Source: Scortum barcoo (lineage: Eukaryota; Chordata; Actinopteri; Centrarchiformes; Terapontidae). From it: DNA of 64,000 bases. Position numbers and translations under genes: made by a program. Of the stretch, positions 12,930 through 24,400 are shown in pieces. The notes beneath the pieces are model-generated. The model worked only from the letters and a program-made list of their open reading frames with translations, had not been told where the DNA came from and ran no database searches. Position 1 is the first letter of the stretch. Each line of letters opens with the position of its first letter. The DNA is taken from contig CM041538.1 of assembly GCA_023238725.1 (NCBI GenBank), positions 8,864,880-8,928,879 of the forward strand, read 5' to 3'.

Positions 12930-13600
12930 GTTGTGGAATCTAGTTAAATTCTCGAAGGAACAGCTCAACATTTTGGAAACACATTTTTTGGATTTGTGGG
13001 ATGTACTGTAGTGTAGAAAATACAATATTTCTGAACCCAAGACTTTGAGACACAAGACTAAATTTGGACCAGACCAGACGACATTTGGATACATTTTCAT
13101 TAAAAACTGAATACTTCTGTTGCCTTTGTTGGGAGAGTGAAATGAGAAGATCAGTATCAGTCCTGTGCATAGTATTGTGAACTGTTCAACATTTTGGGAA
13201 ATATGCTTAGTCTATCTCCTGTTAGCTTAGCTAAGCATTCCCACTAAAACAACTCTTTCCAGAGGTTAAAAAAAAATCTCTAAAGCTTCCTGGAGTCATG
13301 TCATCACCTTAGTGTTGTCAGGCAAACATCAGGGACTTGAGGAAGTCAGCTGGCCAACAAAAACCTCAGCACATAACTCCCCATAGAACCACAACTGGTT
13401 GTTTTGTCAGTGTTTTGTTTTTGCTGATAAAGAAATGAGACATGATAAGTTCATTAGTGAGTGTTAAGGTTGATTTTTTTTTTTTAATGGAGATGGGGCC
13501 AGGCTAGCTCCCCCTGCTTTCAGTCTTTATGCTTAAGCTAACTGGCTGTCAGCTGCTCTCTAACAATGGCCCTTTATCTGACCTTATTTCCCATCTTATT
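12930..13600. repeat. teleost interspersed repeat, composite copy
   Basis: Includes AACATTTTGGGAAATATGCT, GTTAGCTTAGCTAAGC, GAGAAGATCAGTATC and, inverted, AGTCTTTATGCTTAAGCTAA. Same family as 4780-5115 but in mixed orientation. Confidence 0.6.
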
Positions 13601-14092
13601 TCCTGAACAGCAGAGTACTAGAGAGATATGAGATTCATAGCGTATTATGTAAAATTGAGTTACATCCCTCAGTGATCCAGAAGGTTTAATCTGTATGTGA
13701 AGTGGGGTGCCGGCAGGGGAATCACAATGCAGCAGACTTATACACACATTTGAAATAAAGGGATTACCTCATCTCTGCCAGTGACATCACCTGAACTTGT
13801 CTACACATATGACATCATCCTCTTGGTATGTAATCCCCCTCTGTGAGGATTTTTTTCACATGCGCAGAATCTGATTCATTATTCATGGACAGCTTCCTTG
13901 TTTGAAGTGCAGAGACATTTTTACACTGCAGACTGTTTCTTAGAAAGAAGTCCTTACAGTGTAAAAATACATACAGTGTAAAAAGCATAACTCATCATCC
14001 CCCTAAACAATGATGACCTAATGACCTGATAATATGTACAACACGATAGTGACAAGGCTATATTATGATATTAAGACAATCTGAACCTGGGA

Positions 14093-14185
14093 GTGTGTGT
14101 GTGTGTGTGTATAATCATAACAGTAATAACAACAACAACAATAACAATATACAATAATAATAATAATAATAATAATTAATAATAC

Positions 14186-14246
<61 letters not shown>

Positions 14247-14247
14247 G
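14093..14247. repeat. (GT)n then (AAT/ATT)n microsatellite cluster
   Basis: An 18-bp GT run, then AACAACAAC/AATAAT units, a short switch at TAATAATACTATTATT, and about 75 bp of ATT repeats. The AAT and ATT halves form an inverted pair, and the Asn and Tyr homopolymer ORF here is an artefact. Confidence 0.97.
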
Positions 14248-15300
14248 CACCACACCAGTATCTTCACACGAGGATCACATAGCAGGAGGATGATGTCATT
14301 TTTGCACAATGGTTGGGATGATGTCTTTGGAGGGAATGATGTCATCCCTTCATTTTTAATGCATACTGTAGGTGGGGCCACTGCTATAGAGTGTTTCCCC
14401 TGTTTGCTCTCTCTTCCATGCCCCGGTCTGATCAGTGAGCGTCACATTTTAACCTAATTTTTTATATAGGCTGTATAGTAGGATAAGAATCTCACTTTAA
14501 TTCCATGCTGCACAGGAATGGGGAATACTCACAGAAAGAGGAATGAAGAGCAGATGAAGATGTTTTAGAGACCATGGTTTGTAGGAATAACCTAATGTGT
14601 GATTAGCGTTGGCAGCATGTTAGAATCCAAAGTATGTTCACTCTGTGGGTCAACAGTATGTGTGACAATCTGTCTACTTTACCTCTATTAGAAATAACTT
14701 CCATAAAAAAATCAGCTCTTTTCATCAGGTTCCAAAGAAAGTCTAGCATGTGTTTTGGTTTTTGAACAGATGATTTTAAAAATCCTAAATCAGGAGACTC
14801 TGTCATCAGTGCCAGCCTACTACTTATTCATCCAGTTTGCTGGCATAACAGAAAGCCACTGACGCTGACTCGTGTTTGCAATTGTAAGTCATCATAAGTC
14901 TTACACTAACACGACTATAATTGAACTTGGCAAAAGTAACAAAAAAGAAACATGACAGCAGAAAACAAAATCCCCACTTTCATCTGCAGTCTCCTTTATG
15001 AACTTTCTCTGCTGCTCTGAAGGGATTTCGGATTGAAAACAGATGCTGCTCACTCATCTCCAAACAGCTCCAGCAGAGCAATATCAGACTGCAGACTAAT
15101 GAGCAAAATCCATCTCTATAAAGATCAGTGGGCTGTAAAATTTAAGTGGTGCGCCTCCGTCATGACGCAGATCAGGGAGATCCATTTGCAAATGAATCTC
15201 CTCCCCTTCACATAGACAAATTTATGCAGACACACAATGACGCATCCTTTCTACGTCATAAAGTTTGATCGTGACTGCAGGCAGTGTATTGCACTGTTGC
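14248..15300. other. non-coding, three TGATGTC-type sites, nothing else recognised
   Basis: ATGATGTCA occurs at about 14290 and 14336, with a variant ATGATGTCT near 14318. No exons recognised. Confidence 0.45.
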
Positions 15301-15301
15301 T

Positions 15302-15327
15302 CACACACACACACACACACACACACA
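15302..15327. repeat. (CA)n microsatellite
   Basis: Pure CA for 26 bp. Confidence 0.97.
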
Positions 15328-15460
15328 GAAAACATGCATTACTATACTTGTGAGGGCAGTGTGTTACAATAATTCTCTGGAGGCTTAGCCTTACCTTTAC
15401 CATCACTGCTCCATGTTGAACCTTAACAGGAAGTTTAATCTGGTCGTAACTCCAACCTGG

Positions 15461-15755
15461 GCAGTATAATGGCTTTGTGGTTTGCACTGCTGCCACCCAG
15501 CAAGAAGCTCCTGGGTCTGAATCTGCAGACCAGCTGTGTCCTTTCTGGACTGCATGTTTTGTCTGCCTGGGTTTCCTCCAGATGCTCTGGTTTCCTCTCA
15601 CAGTCCAAAGACATGCAGGTTAGATAAATTCTCTAAATTCTTCATATTTTTGGATGTGAGTGTCTGTATACACAAGGCCCGGTATAGATGGGCAACGTTT
15701 TCAGAGTGTTCCCTGTTTCTAAGCTGCTGTGCAATGTATAAACTGGATGGATAGA
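15461..15755 (+). repeat. SINE/LINE-tail interspersed repeat
   Basis: CACTGCTGCCACCCAGCAAG, GGTTTCCTCTCACAGTCCAA, AGACATGCAGGTTAGATAAA and the terminal AAACTGGATGGATAGATA are hallmarks of one of the commonest teleost retroposon tails. A copy in the opposite orientation lies at 29272-29505. Confidence 0.75.
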
Positions 15756-17967
15756 TACTTGAGTCTTAATCAAGTCTAACCCCACAATGTACCGATTTTG
15801 AACCCACAGCGTACAGGATTCTTGGCCCTGTGCATCAACAGTTTCTTAGCATTCATCCATTAAAAAGTGCAATGCAAAAAACCTGCACATGCACTAGCAC
15901 ACATACACACAATGTGCCCTTTGCAAACCATCGAGCAAAACTCCTGCAGCACGTTTTGTTCAGTGACACCATACCAGTCAAGCAAAAGGTATAATCAAAC
16001 AGTGCGGGATTGTAAACAAACACCTCTGGTTAATGAGCATTCACACCTACACACAGTCCAGCTATTTGTATGTCATAATGATGCTCATTTATTCTGACGA
16101 CCACTGTTGCTACCACCATATGACGCTTCCCATAATGTCACAAATGCACAATGCACTGATTTGTTAGCCAGTGAACTAATGTTACATTTTATCTCATTAT
16201 ATCTTTACTGACAAAACAAGCAGCTCGACCTGCTGGGAATCTTTTTTATGATGATAAGAAAGAGAGCTAGCTGACTACGAGAAACATTAGAAAACAAACT
16301 GTAGTAAAAAACATTTGCTTCCTTATTAAATAAATGTTAAATAAATGTAATATAACTAGTATAAATGTGCTTTTTAAGCATGCATCAATTTGTAGCACTG
16401 CAGCTGTTAGTTACGATGGTGAATACACAGAATTGGTTTGGACAGCACATCCATGTATTTTTATTCTTTTTGTTATTTCTGTATATGTAATTGTATTCTG
16501 CAACCTGATCATTCAGGTTATAAATTTAATGCTGTTTGCAGAATCAACACCACAAGTAAATATTAAGCCTGTGGGAAACACTGATAAGCTGTAAGCACAG
16601 GCAAGCGTTGGCTTATTCAGTCTATGTAAATGTCCTCCTCTAATATTACCTGTGTTTTCTATTGACATGAACCATCTTTTTCATCTAAAGCAAAATACTC
16701 GCTCAGCTTCTGTTTTCTGTTTGGCTGCATGCTCGCCATCTGCAAATTAAAAGCTATTATCTGGTGGACAAAACAGGAGAAATATATGGACATCAGGCAG
16801 CATCACAGTAATGTTCTGTATTTTCAGCTGCTGTGCCATGGAAGTTAAACATTTTGGGAAACATGGACTTGAGGTATAAATATGACCCACAAATATCAGG
16901 CCACATTACCAGGACAACAAAATCATTCACTATTCACCCTTCTATGTGAAAACCTGTGAATAGTTAAGTGACACAGACATAATTTCCATTCTATTATTGA
17001 CTGGACTGTCTGTTGGCATTTGGAAAAGTAGGTTGACTTGATGGTGTGGTTAAGGATCCACATCTGGACGGAGACGTTTTTCCAGGACTAAAACAGTAGG
17101 CTTTTACAGGATTTGAAAAAAAAAAAAAAAAGGAAAGAAAAACAAAAGATTTCAGTCTTAGCAGGAGCCTGCTACTGGACTGTTTGCACCTCTCTTTGTT
17201 CCTCCTTATACAGCAGCCTGTTGAATGAAAGTGATTAAGGAAATGTGAGAACTTCATAATACACAGTGGCTGCTGCAGTTCCAGTTCCCTGGAAAAATGT
17301 CTTACGAAAAAAGAGATGCAGAGATAGAAGGGACTGTTATTCAGAGGAAGTAAAGCGTTTAGTATCCAGTTGGCCTTCATGTTTCCCAGCAGTCTCCTTA
17401 TCATCACTTACAGCTGTCTAATACTATTGTGAACAGACAGATAAGCTAACGGCACATTTTCATTTTACCAACATACTGGTAAATTTCTAAATGTTGTTGG
17501 GAATCCTTACAAGTCTCACTTTGCCTTATGACACAGGAGTGACGAATACCAAAATAAGACGAAGGAAATAATGTTCATGTATTATGTAAGGAAAGTATTT
17601 GTTCAATCATTAGAAATGGCCTGAATAACCCCTACAGACTCTCTTGTTTGTGGAGAGTCACATTCTGCCTGACAGCCTTTGGTGACGGCCAAAAACAATG
17701 AGGGCTAAAAGTGGGATGTTGTGGAGATACGACAAAACAGACAAAACAGACACATAAACACACATTTTTGCACATTTTAATAGCAAAGCACAGCAGAGTT
17801 ACTCACTTGCTATTATAAATAGTCTAATGAAGTGCAATATTTCCTTCTAAAGTGTAATAAAGTAGAAGTTATAAAGCATCCTATACTTTTATTTATAATT
17901 TGAATGGCTTTTTTTTTTTTTTAATATAGTAGATACAAGTCCTATCACTACGTGTTGTTGTTTGTTT
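15756..17967. other. non-coding, nothing recognised
   Basis: No exon with credible splice sites was recognised. A short CATTTTGGGAAACATGGACTT scrap near 16849 belongs to the repeat family of 12930-13600. A poly(A) run lies near 17117-17131. Confidence 0.45.
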
Positions 17968-18072
17968 TCATTCCAGAACAAGTGATTGTTTTAAGAAGGT
18001 GTGTGCATCCGAAGCATCGGGATTTCCCCAGGTGTTCCTGAACGCACCTCGGTGGGCTGTGTCTGTCAGAGC

Positions 18073-18342
18073 AGCTTCTCCTCTCCTCCTCCTCCTCTCT
18101 CTCTCCTCCTCCTCTCTCAGCTCTCTCCCCCTCCTCCTCTCTCTCTCTCTCTCTCCTCCTCTCTCCTCCTCTCTCTCTCTCTCTCTCTCCTCCTCTCTCC
18201 TCCTCTCTCTCTCTCTCTCTCCTCCTCCTCCTCCTCCTCTCTCTCTCTCTCTCTCCTCCTCCTCTCTCTCTCCTCCTCCTCCTCTCTCCTCCTCCTCTCT
18301 CTCTCTCTCCTCCTCCCCTCCCCTCTCTCCTCTCTCTCTCCT
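18073..18342. repeat. long CT/CTC-rich polypyrimidine tract
   Basis: About 270 bp with hardly any purine on the + strand, made of CTCT and CCTCCT blocks. It gives Ser/Leu-rich and Arg/Glu-rich open frames that are not genes. It ends immediately before the putative lepr promoter. Confidence 0.97.
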
Positions 18343-18345
18343 CAC

Positions 18346-18506
18346 CGGACGCTCAGTCGGTGTTTACGTCAACGTGGCTGAAGGGGAAGGGGCGCGTTAA
18401 CAGTGAACGGGGAGCAGAGCGAGCCTGAGCCCGCGGACAGAGAGCTCATTCACGGAGGATTTGAAGCGGACTCGCACCTGGACGCCTTTTTTTTTTTTTT
18501 TTCCAC
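18346..18506 (+). promoter_or_regulatory. lepr: putative lepr promoter and untranslated first exon
   Basis: This is a locally GC- and CpG-richer patch (GGCGCGTTAACAG, GCCCGCGGACAG) directly after a CT-rich tract. It ends in a consensus-like donor, CCAC|GTAAGGAG, at 18507, preceded by a run of about 18 T. No TATA box was seen. It is the most promoter-like sequence upstream of the start-codon exon, so I infer a 5' UTR exon spliced to 21383. Transcript data are absent and the gene could begin elsewhere. Confidence 0.4.
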
Positions 18507-18735
18507 GTAAGGAGACGGTCTCGTTCTTACTAATTGTCACTTTCCTTGACACTTCTGCGGTCTGCTGCTGTGACCTCTCTGACTCTCTCTCGCAGAGCTG
18601 CGGAATCATTCACCCACCTCTGTCAAACTGGCAGCCTGAGTGTTGTCTTTATCGGGGGGCTCCTGTCAAGAAGTGTCACTTCTGACACTTAACAGGTGAA
18701 CTAACACGTAACAATTCAGACAGACACACACACAC

Positions 18736-18736
<1 letters not shown>

Positions 18737-18786
<50 letters not shown>

Positions 18787-18971
18787 CACGTGGACAAAAT
18801 TGTTGGTACCACAATTCAAAAGCAATGTCTGATTTTCATTAGTTAATTATTCAGTACATTTTTATTTATTATTACTTTTGTCAGTGTCAAGTTATTTCAG
18901 TTACCTTTGTGGGGTTTTTTTTTAACAGAAGGGTACCAACATTTTGTCCACGTGTGGATGGATGGATGGAC

Positions 18972-19006
<35 letters not shown>

Positions 19007-19016
19007 TAGATAGATA
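18737..19016. repeat. GATA/GACA tetranucleotide array interrupted by a MITE
   Basis: (GATA)n at 18737-18786 and GATG/GATA/GACA repeats at 18955-19016 flank the element at 18787-18954. Confidence 0.95.
18787..18954. mobile_element. Tc1-like MITE (168 bp)
   Basis: Left end CACGTGGACAAAATTGTTGG and the inverse of the right end CACGTGGACAAAATGTTGGT form near-perfect terminal inverted repeats of about 24 bp. The interior (TTTTTATTTATTATTACTTT, TCAAGTTATTTCAG) resembles the end region of teleost Tc1-like transposons. No transposase. Confidence 0.8.
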
Positions 19017-21326
19017 CTGTAATCATCCATCCCAGTGGTTTCGGTGAGTTTACAATAACACCTTTGAACTTTTCATTTCCTTTCCAGCACTTTGTCACTC
19101 TGTTTGCTCTTGTTCACGGTTTGTCCGGAGGCAGAAAAACAAAAGAAAAGAGAGAGAGAGAGAGAGCAGCTCTGTCAGAGATGTGCCCTCAGTTGGTGGA
19201 GGAACAAGCCCCTGCGCGCTTGTCAGGCTTGGCAGGGAGTGAGTCAGGCCCGGGGATGAATAGCTGGCGAAGGTGGAGTCCTCGGAGGACGCGGAGCAGA
19301 GGGGCAGAGCTTCCCCTCCATGTGGAAAAGAGCTTGAGAGGGTTCGAGCTCGATTGTTTCCAACGAGGTGGAGGAAGTGATGTGGGCTACTGAGCAGCAT
19401 TTCACTGAATGTCTGGCAGCTTTTACTTTTTCTCCACGTTGGCTTGCACAGGGCAGTTGTGGTGAATTATTTAGTGGTGGGCTGTGCACTTTATGCTCAG
19501 TGGAGCTGGCTGAGTGTTTGATGAGCATGAGCAGCGTGTTGTGCAGTGATTATTCTGATGTTCAAAGTATCTGGTACAACGGCTGTTGACTCTGGTTAAG
19601 CTGATGATGAGACAGAGCATGGAAAACACTCGGCAAGGTGAAAGCGACATCTCTGCATTTTTAGGGGTAGAGTCTTACAACTTGCTGTTGGCTTCAGGGA
19701 TGTGGCGATATGCTGTGCCAGCTTTCCTATTAATACCTCTGATTGGATTTAAAGCATTGCAGGCTGTTGCAGTGAGCTGGATTTCTTTGTGGAAAAGAAT
19801 GTGATTTTTGTACATCAGTGTGAAAAAAGACCTTGATTCTAATTGGATTCACGGAAAATAGACTTCCCCATCTGGTTACTTGTTCCATAAATAGTTTTCC
19901 TTTTTTAGAAACTGTTTAGATAAGACAGAGGCCAAACGTTTCAGGATGCTGCGTCTTTCCATCTGACATGCAAATGAAGGTAGGTGCGAAACCTCTCAGC
20001 ACAAGGCCTTGGAGCTGCTGATGCCGAGGCTTTGTTTTGAACGCCGGTAGGTGATGACAGATGTGTGTCGTGCACGGGCACACATCTGTTTAAATACATG
20101 AGCTGCTATTTTGTCCTGCGGCCTCTCCTCATGCTGATGACGAACCACAGATACACACACACACACCAAAACACACTGTACTGTACACCGATTCTTTCAA
20201 ACATTGACAAAATTGAGTAAACATTTACAGATCGATTTTGTCAATGATAATCTGATTACACACACTGAACACCAAGTTCCCTGCATCACACACACACACA
20301 CACACGTTTCAGTTTTCCACGATAGTGCTGTTTTCCACCGCACGCTGTGTTTGTCTCGGTCTAGCGTATCAATGAATTAATAGATGCGACTGCGTGGCTG
20401 CCTTTCTCTGGCACACGGGAGAGCTTTATAATGAGGAGCAGTTTCCATCAAAATGAAGCACCACATGAATTAACAAGAGAAGATGTGTTTGAGGAAAAAA
20501 GAGAGAGAAAAGAGAGAGCAGTGGAGTGTGTACTCTGTGGCAGAGTGAGCGTCAGTCATGTATGAACAGCACCTCTGGAGTATTTTAGAAGTGAAGATGT
20601 TCAACTACACCTTCTGAAGCTCTTTTTTTGTCTAGTTTGCTTGTTAATTTTTCCAGTTATTACCCCTCTCCTGTCATTTTAGATACCTGCTGTCCCCCAC
20701 CTGCTCTCTAGTCACCCTCATCACTCTACTGCATAAACTGTACCCTCTTTATGTAATGTACTACTAACACTAACTCTTAGTGTTCCAGCCGTTGTTCCTG
20801 TTTCTCACTTTCTCCTGTTTCTGCTGACTAATGACCTGTTGCCAAACTGCTCCTTGAACTTCTTACCAACTAAACTATTGTTTGCTTTCAACTTCTCTGC
20901 CTCTGAGTTCTGAGTCCACGTCTGTGCGCAGACCCGTTACAGAGGGCCGGAGAGGCGAGAGTGAAATCGGATGTGTCCAAGAAGGCTGCTATAAAAAAAT
21001 GCCTTCGCACTTACCAAGAATTTGAAGCACTTCTCTTTTCATTTTAATCCCTGTTCCCTAATGTGCCTGTGCCAATTTATACCATCGTGACACAGGTCTG
21101 CAGTGCTGCTGGAGTCAAAACTGACTTACGTGAAATGCTGCTTCAGATCTTTGTGTATGAACTAAAGAAGCCTAAAGAAAACATTTTATCTCTCTCTCTT
21201 TCTCTCTTTGAGACCATTTTTAAAAAAACATTTTAAAATTCAAAAGCATTTTTATTGTGTAAAATGTTAACTGTTATGTTGAGATCAAAACATTGAAAAA
21301 TAAAGAATTTCTAAAAATAAAAAAAA
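19017..21326. other. presumed lepr 5' intron, nothing firm
   Basis: 19170-19340 is GC-richer and could hold another 5' UTR exon. A (CA)n tract lies at 20286-20305. 20640-20945 has a pyrimidine-rich stretch ending CCGTTACAGAG that looks like a retroelement tail, but I cannot name it. Confidence 0.4.
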
Positions 21327-21344
21327 TCTCTCTCTCTCTCTCAT

Positions 21345-21382
<38 letters not shown>
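21327..21382. repeat. (CT)n microsatellite acting as polypyrimidine tract
   Basis: About 50 bp of CT, broken once by CATTCTTT, running directly into AG at the lepr start-codon exon. Confidence 0.95.
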
Positions 21383-21383
<1 letters not shown>

Positions 21384-21440
21384 AAGATTCACCCCAGCCA
21401 AAGTCCAGCTAGGCCATGCTCACGCTATGACCACTACAAT
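21383..21440 (+). CDS. lepr: lepr start-codon exon (5' UTR plus first 14 coding bases)
   Basis: A 58-bp exon between a (CT)n tract ending in AG at 21381-21382 and a perfect donor GTAAGT at 21441. It has a 4-codon upstream ORF at 21416-21430 (ATG CTC ACG CTA TGA) whose stop overlaps an ATG at 21427-21429. That ATG reads M-T-T-T and then AT|G across the splice junction, in frame with the signal peptide in the next exon. The split ATG sits in ACAATGG, an excellent Kozak context. The in-frame junction is strong support for the exon; which of three in-frame ATGs is used (21427, split 21439/22210, 22223) is open. Confidence 0.72.
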
Positions 21441-24400
21441 GTAAGTATTTCAGTGTACACCATTCTGCCTTACTGAGGTGGTATTGTTGAACTAAAGTGG
21501 CAGTGAAATCACAGATGTTTGGATTCAGCAGTCAGTCACTTTTGCGTACTTCTCAGCTGAGTTTGTAGAAAGATTGTGGAGAAGCTTTGTTAATTTGAAA
21601 AAAAACCAATAAAATATGGCACAGAAAAGTTGTTTGGCGTCCTGTGTCATAATTCCCAGCAGAGACTTTGTATTGAGCCATCACGTCAGCAGAAAAGCTG
21701 GTCCACCAGTTCTTCCACTGTACTGTGTCACTGTGTCAAACCCAAGTTTCCGGGCACTGGACTGTTAACAGTGAAATATGTGCCTGCGCCACACACTGCT
21801 CTGACATGCCACCGTTTGTTTTTTGTAACCATTTTCAGATCAATATCAATAGGAATTTATTTCTTTGTTTGTTGAGTAGTTATAATTCCTTCATCTCATG
21901 CATAACCTGCAGAGCTTACCCACATTTCCATCTAATTCTGAACGCAGTGCATTTACTAGAAAACTGAGGATAGATCACATGTTCCCAGTTTTCATGTTCT
22001 TGGAGTTGCACCAGCTAGAATTTGACAGTGTTGGAAGACATGGCTTTCATCCCTCATTTACACCTGCATGCAGAAACTCTAAATCAACTTGCCTCTCCCC
22101 CTGATACCTGGCTACTCGATTTCTGTCTTTTCTTTGCTCCTTGTACAGCTGCAGTGTCCTTCTCTCTGCCAATCCCTCCATCACTTATCCCCTCTCTGTT
22201 TCTTTACAGGGTTCGGTCTGTAATGTTGACGGTCCTGATACATATTTTCCTGGTGTACTGTGGTGAGTTCCACCTCCAACACAACACGTGTGACCTCTCA
22301 GGTTGTGGGATGTTTTCTTCCATGTTGTGCAATTTGTCTTTCCTAGAAAATACCCGATGTTCTCAGAAAGGTTTCAGCTGTGGAGTGCATTGGTAGCAGC
22401 GCTTAGTTAGAGTCCCTGTCACATGTCACATATTATTTATTTGTAAAGTACTGTGAGGTTATCCCAAGGGGGTGGGGGTGTTGATTCAGCTGGAGTAAAA
22501 CTGATTTTGTTTGCTTTGATCCTGGCAGACAGATTTTGATATCATTACAGCTGAAAGTGAAAGATTACATGACATGTAGATGTTGATCACGTGTACCAGT
22601 GTGAAGATTGGCCCTCTTACAAGTGGGTGTTTGTCATTAAATACTGAAATCCCTACAGCTTTTACAATGATTGTTAGAAGTTGGAGCTTAATTTCTGCTC
22701 AGAGATGACACTTTTGTTGTAGTCAGTAGTACTTTGTTTTGACAAGGTACCAGTGGTCACGATATATTTGAGCCAACATAATCTCCCGGTTCACAGGTCG
22801 CCGCAGCTTCATACCAGTGTTGACACTCGGCTCCCTGAGAGTTATTCTGTTACAGTCCAGAGATTTCCCTTGTGGTCAGAACCGCTAAAATGAGACCCAC
22901 TGTGACAGTACAGTGTCTTATCCACGGCCAGTTGTAAGACCCACACGATGACCCTGACCTGGCCTAAATCAATAACATAGCAGATCTTTGAGCTTCTCTT
23001 ATGTTTCTCTCAGAGGCAGAAATCTATTCATTAATTAAAGCCACTGGCTGTAAGAACTTGCTTTAAATGACAAAATAACATGGAAGATGTCTCAGTAAGA
23101 GACGTTAATATTGCAAAACATTTTGGGGAACAGAAACAACAGAAAGAAAAATGTAACGTCCCCAAGTGGCCTTCACCTAAACCTAACATTACATTCTTTC
23201 CCAGCAGTCCTTCCATTTGGGATTTTTACTCTGACAACTTCTTTATGGATGAATTTAGAGGCTTACGTTTCATTCCTCTCTGCGAGCAGGTGCGCAGAGT
23301 TCGCAGCCTGAGGAAGGAGGCTCCCTCCATTCAGGCGCCCTGGACCTCCCATGGCAGGATGAGCTGTGCTGTGACTCACCTTCAGCCCACCTCACTGTGG
23401 AGGGACACGGCACGCACGCACCAGAGACAAACCGCTCTGAATCAGACCTCCCACACTATCCCCGCTGCGTCTTCAGGAGCTTGACAACCGAATCACATCT
23501 TCATGAGCGCTCTGGAGGTAAGAGTTTATCCACAATGTTTCTTAACAAAGAAATGATTCATCTATGGCTTGTCTGGTTGCACTATGTCTGTACTTTTTAC
23601 ATAAGGAAATCTAACATGAGCCCAAGGACAGCCAGGTTTTGTGGTGGCTGATTCTGTGAGCCCAGTTTGTACCTAATGAGCTGAACTATATGGCAGTGAC
23701 CTTAACTCACATGCTGCGTGGCACCTTGGTCCCTTCCAGTGTTTTGATCCAGGGCATTGTGTACTTTTCCATCAGCATAGCATGTCTCCAAAAATAAAAT
23801 TAGAAGACAAGTAATTAAACAGACTGAAATGTCTTTTTGTCATTATGCTTTGAGGCTGATAAAACATACAATATTTTTGCTCATAAATTGAAGGATTCTT
23901 GCTTTCTTCATGGGAGAATCTTTAATTCACTTTTCTCACAACAAATACAATGGCAGTAGTTGCATAAGTTCTTAGGTGAGGTCGTCCTTCATAGACTTTG
24001 CTCCACGTATACGCATTCAATTCACAAGGAACCATTTAAACTACTTCAGGAGAATATTCAAAAACAACATGTAAAAGTAGCCAAATAGGGACATGTATGA
24101 ATGAATTCTGCAAAACCCTGGATTACACTGAATGTAAATTAAATATAGTTAAGGTATGGTTAGTGTTACTCAACTGAAACAGTAACCATCCAAATCAACC
24201 CCAGTTCTTGGATACTGGACTGACTGACTGATGGTTTCTAAAGATTAAGCTTTAGTATGTAGTATGTGTGGGTACTTGTATTGTTTGTGCTCTACAAGTG
24301 GAGCACACACAAGCCCCCCCACGATGCACGTTCCCGCAGGTGGTTTCGATGTATTCCATGTTTGACTTGTGATGAGACAGACAGGACAGACATCAGCCTC

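Noticed and set aside
14115..14381. 88-codon ORF with Asn and Tyr homopolymers
   Set aside because: Produced by the AAT/ATT microsatellite.
17968..18400. Ser/Leu-rich and Arg/Glu-rich ORFs of 125-133 codons on both strands
   Set aside because: They are translations of the CT-rich tract, with no splice logic or similarity.
19064..19393. 109-codon ORF in a GC-rich stretch
   Set aside because: Arg/Glu-rich composition from a GA repeat and no similarity; at most part of a 5' UTR.
23080..23484. 134-codon ORF overlapping the N-terminal lepr exon
   Set aside because: Wrong frame; the receptor-like residues and correct phases are in the other frame from 23290 to 23517.
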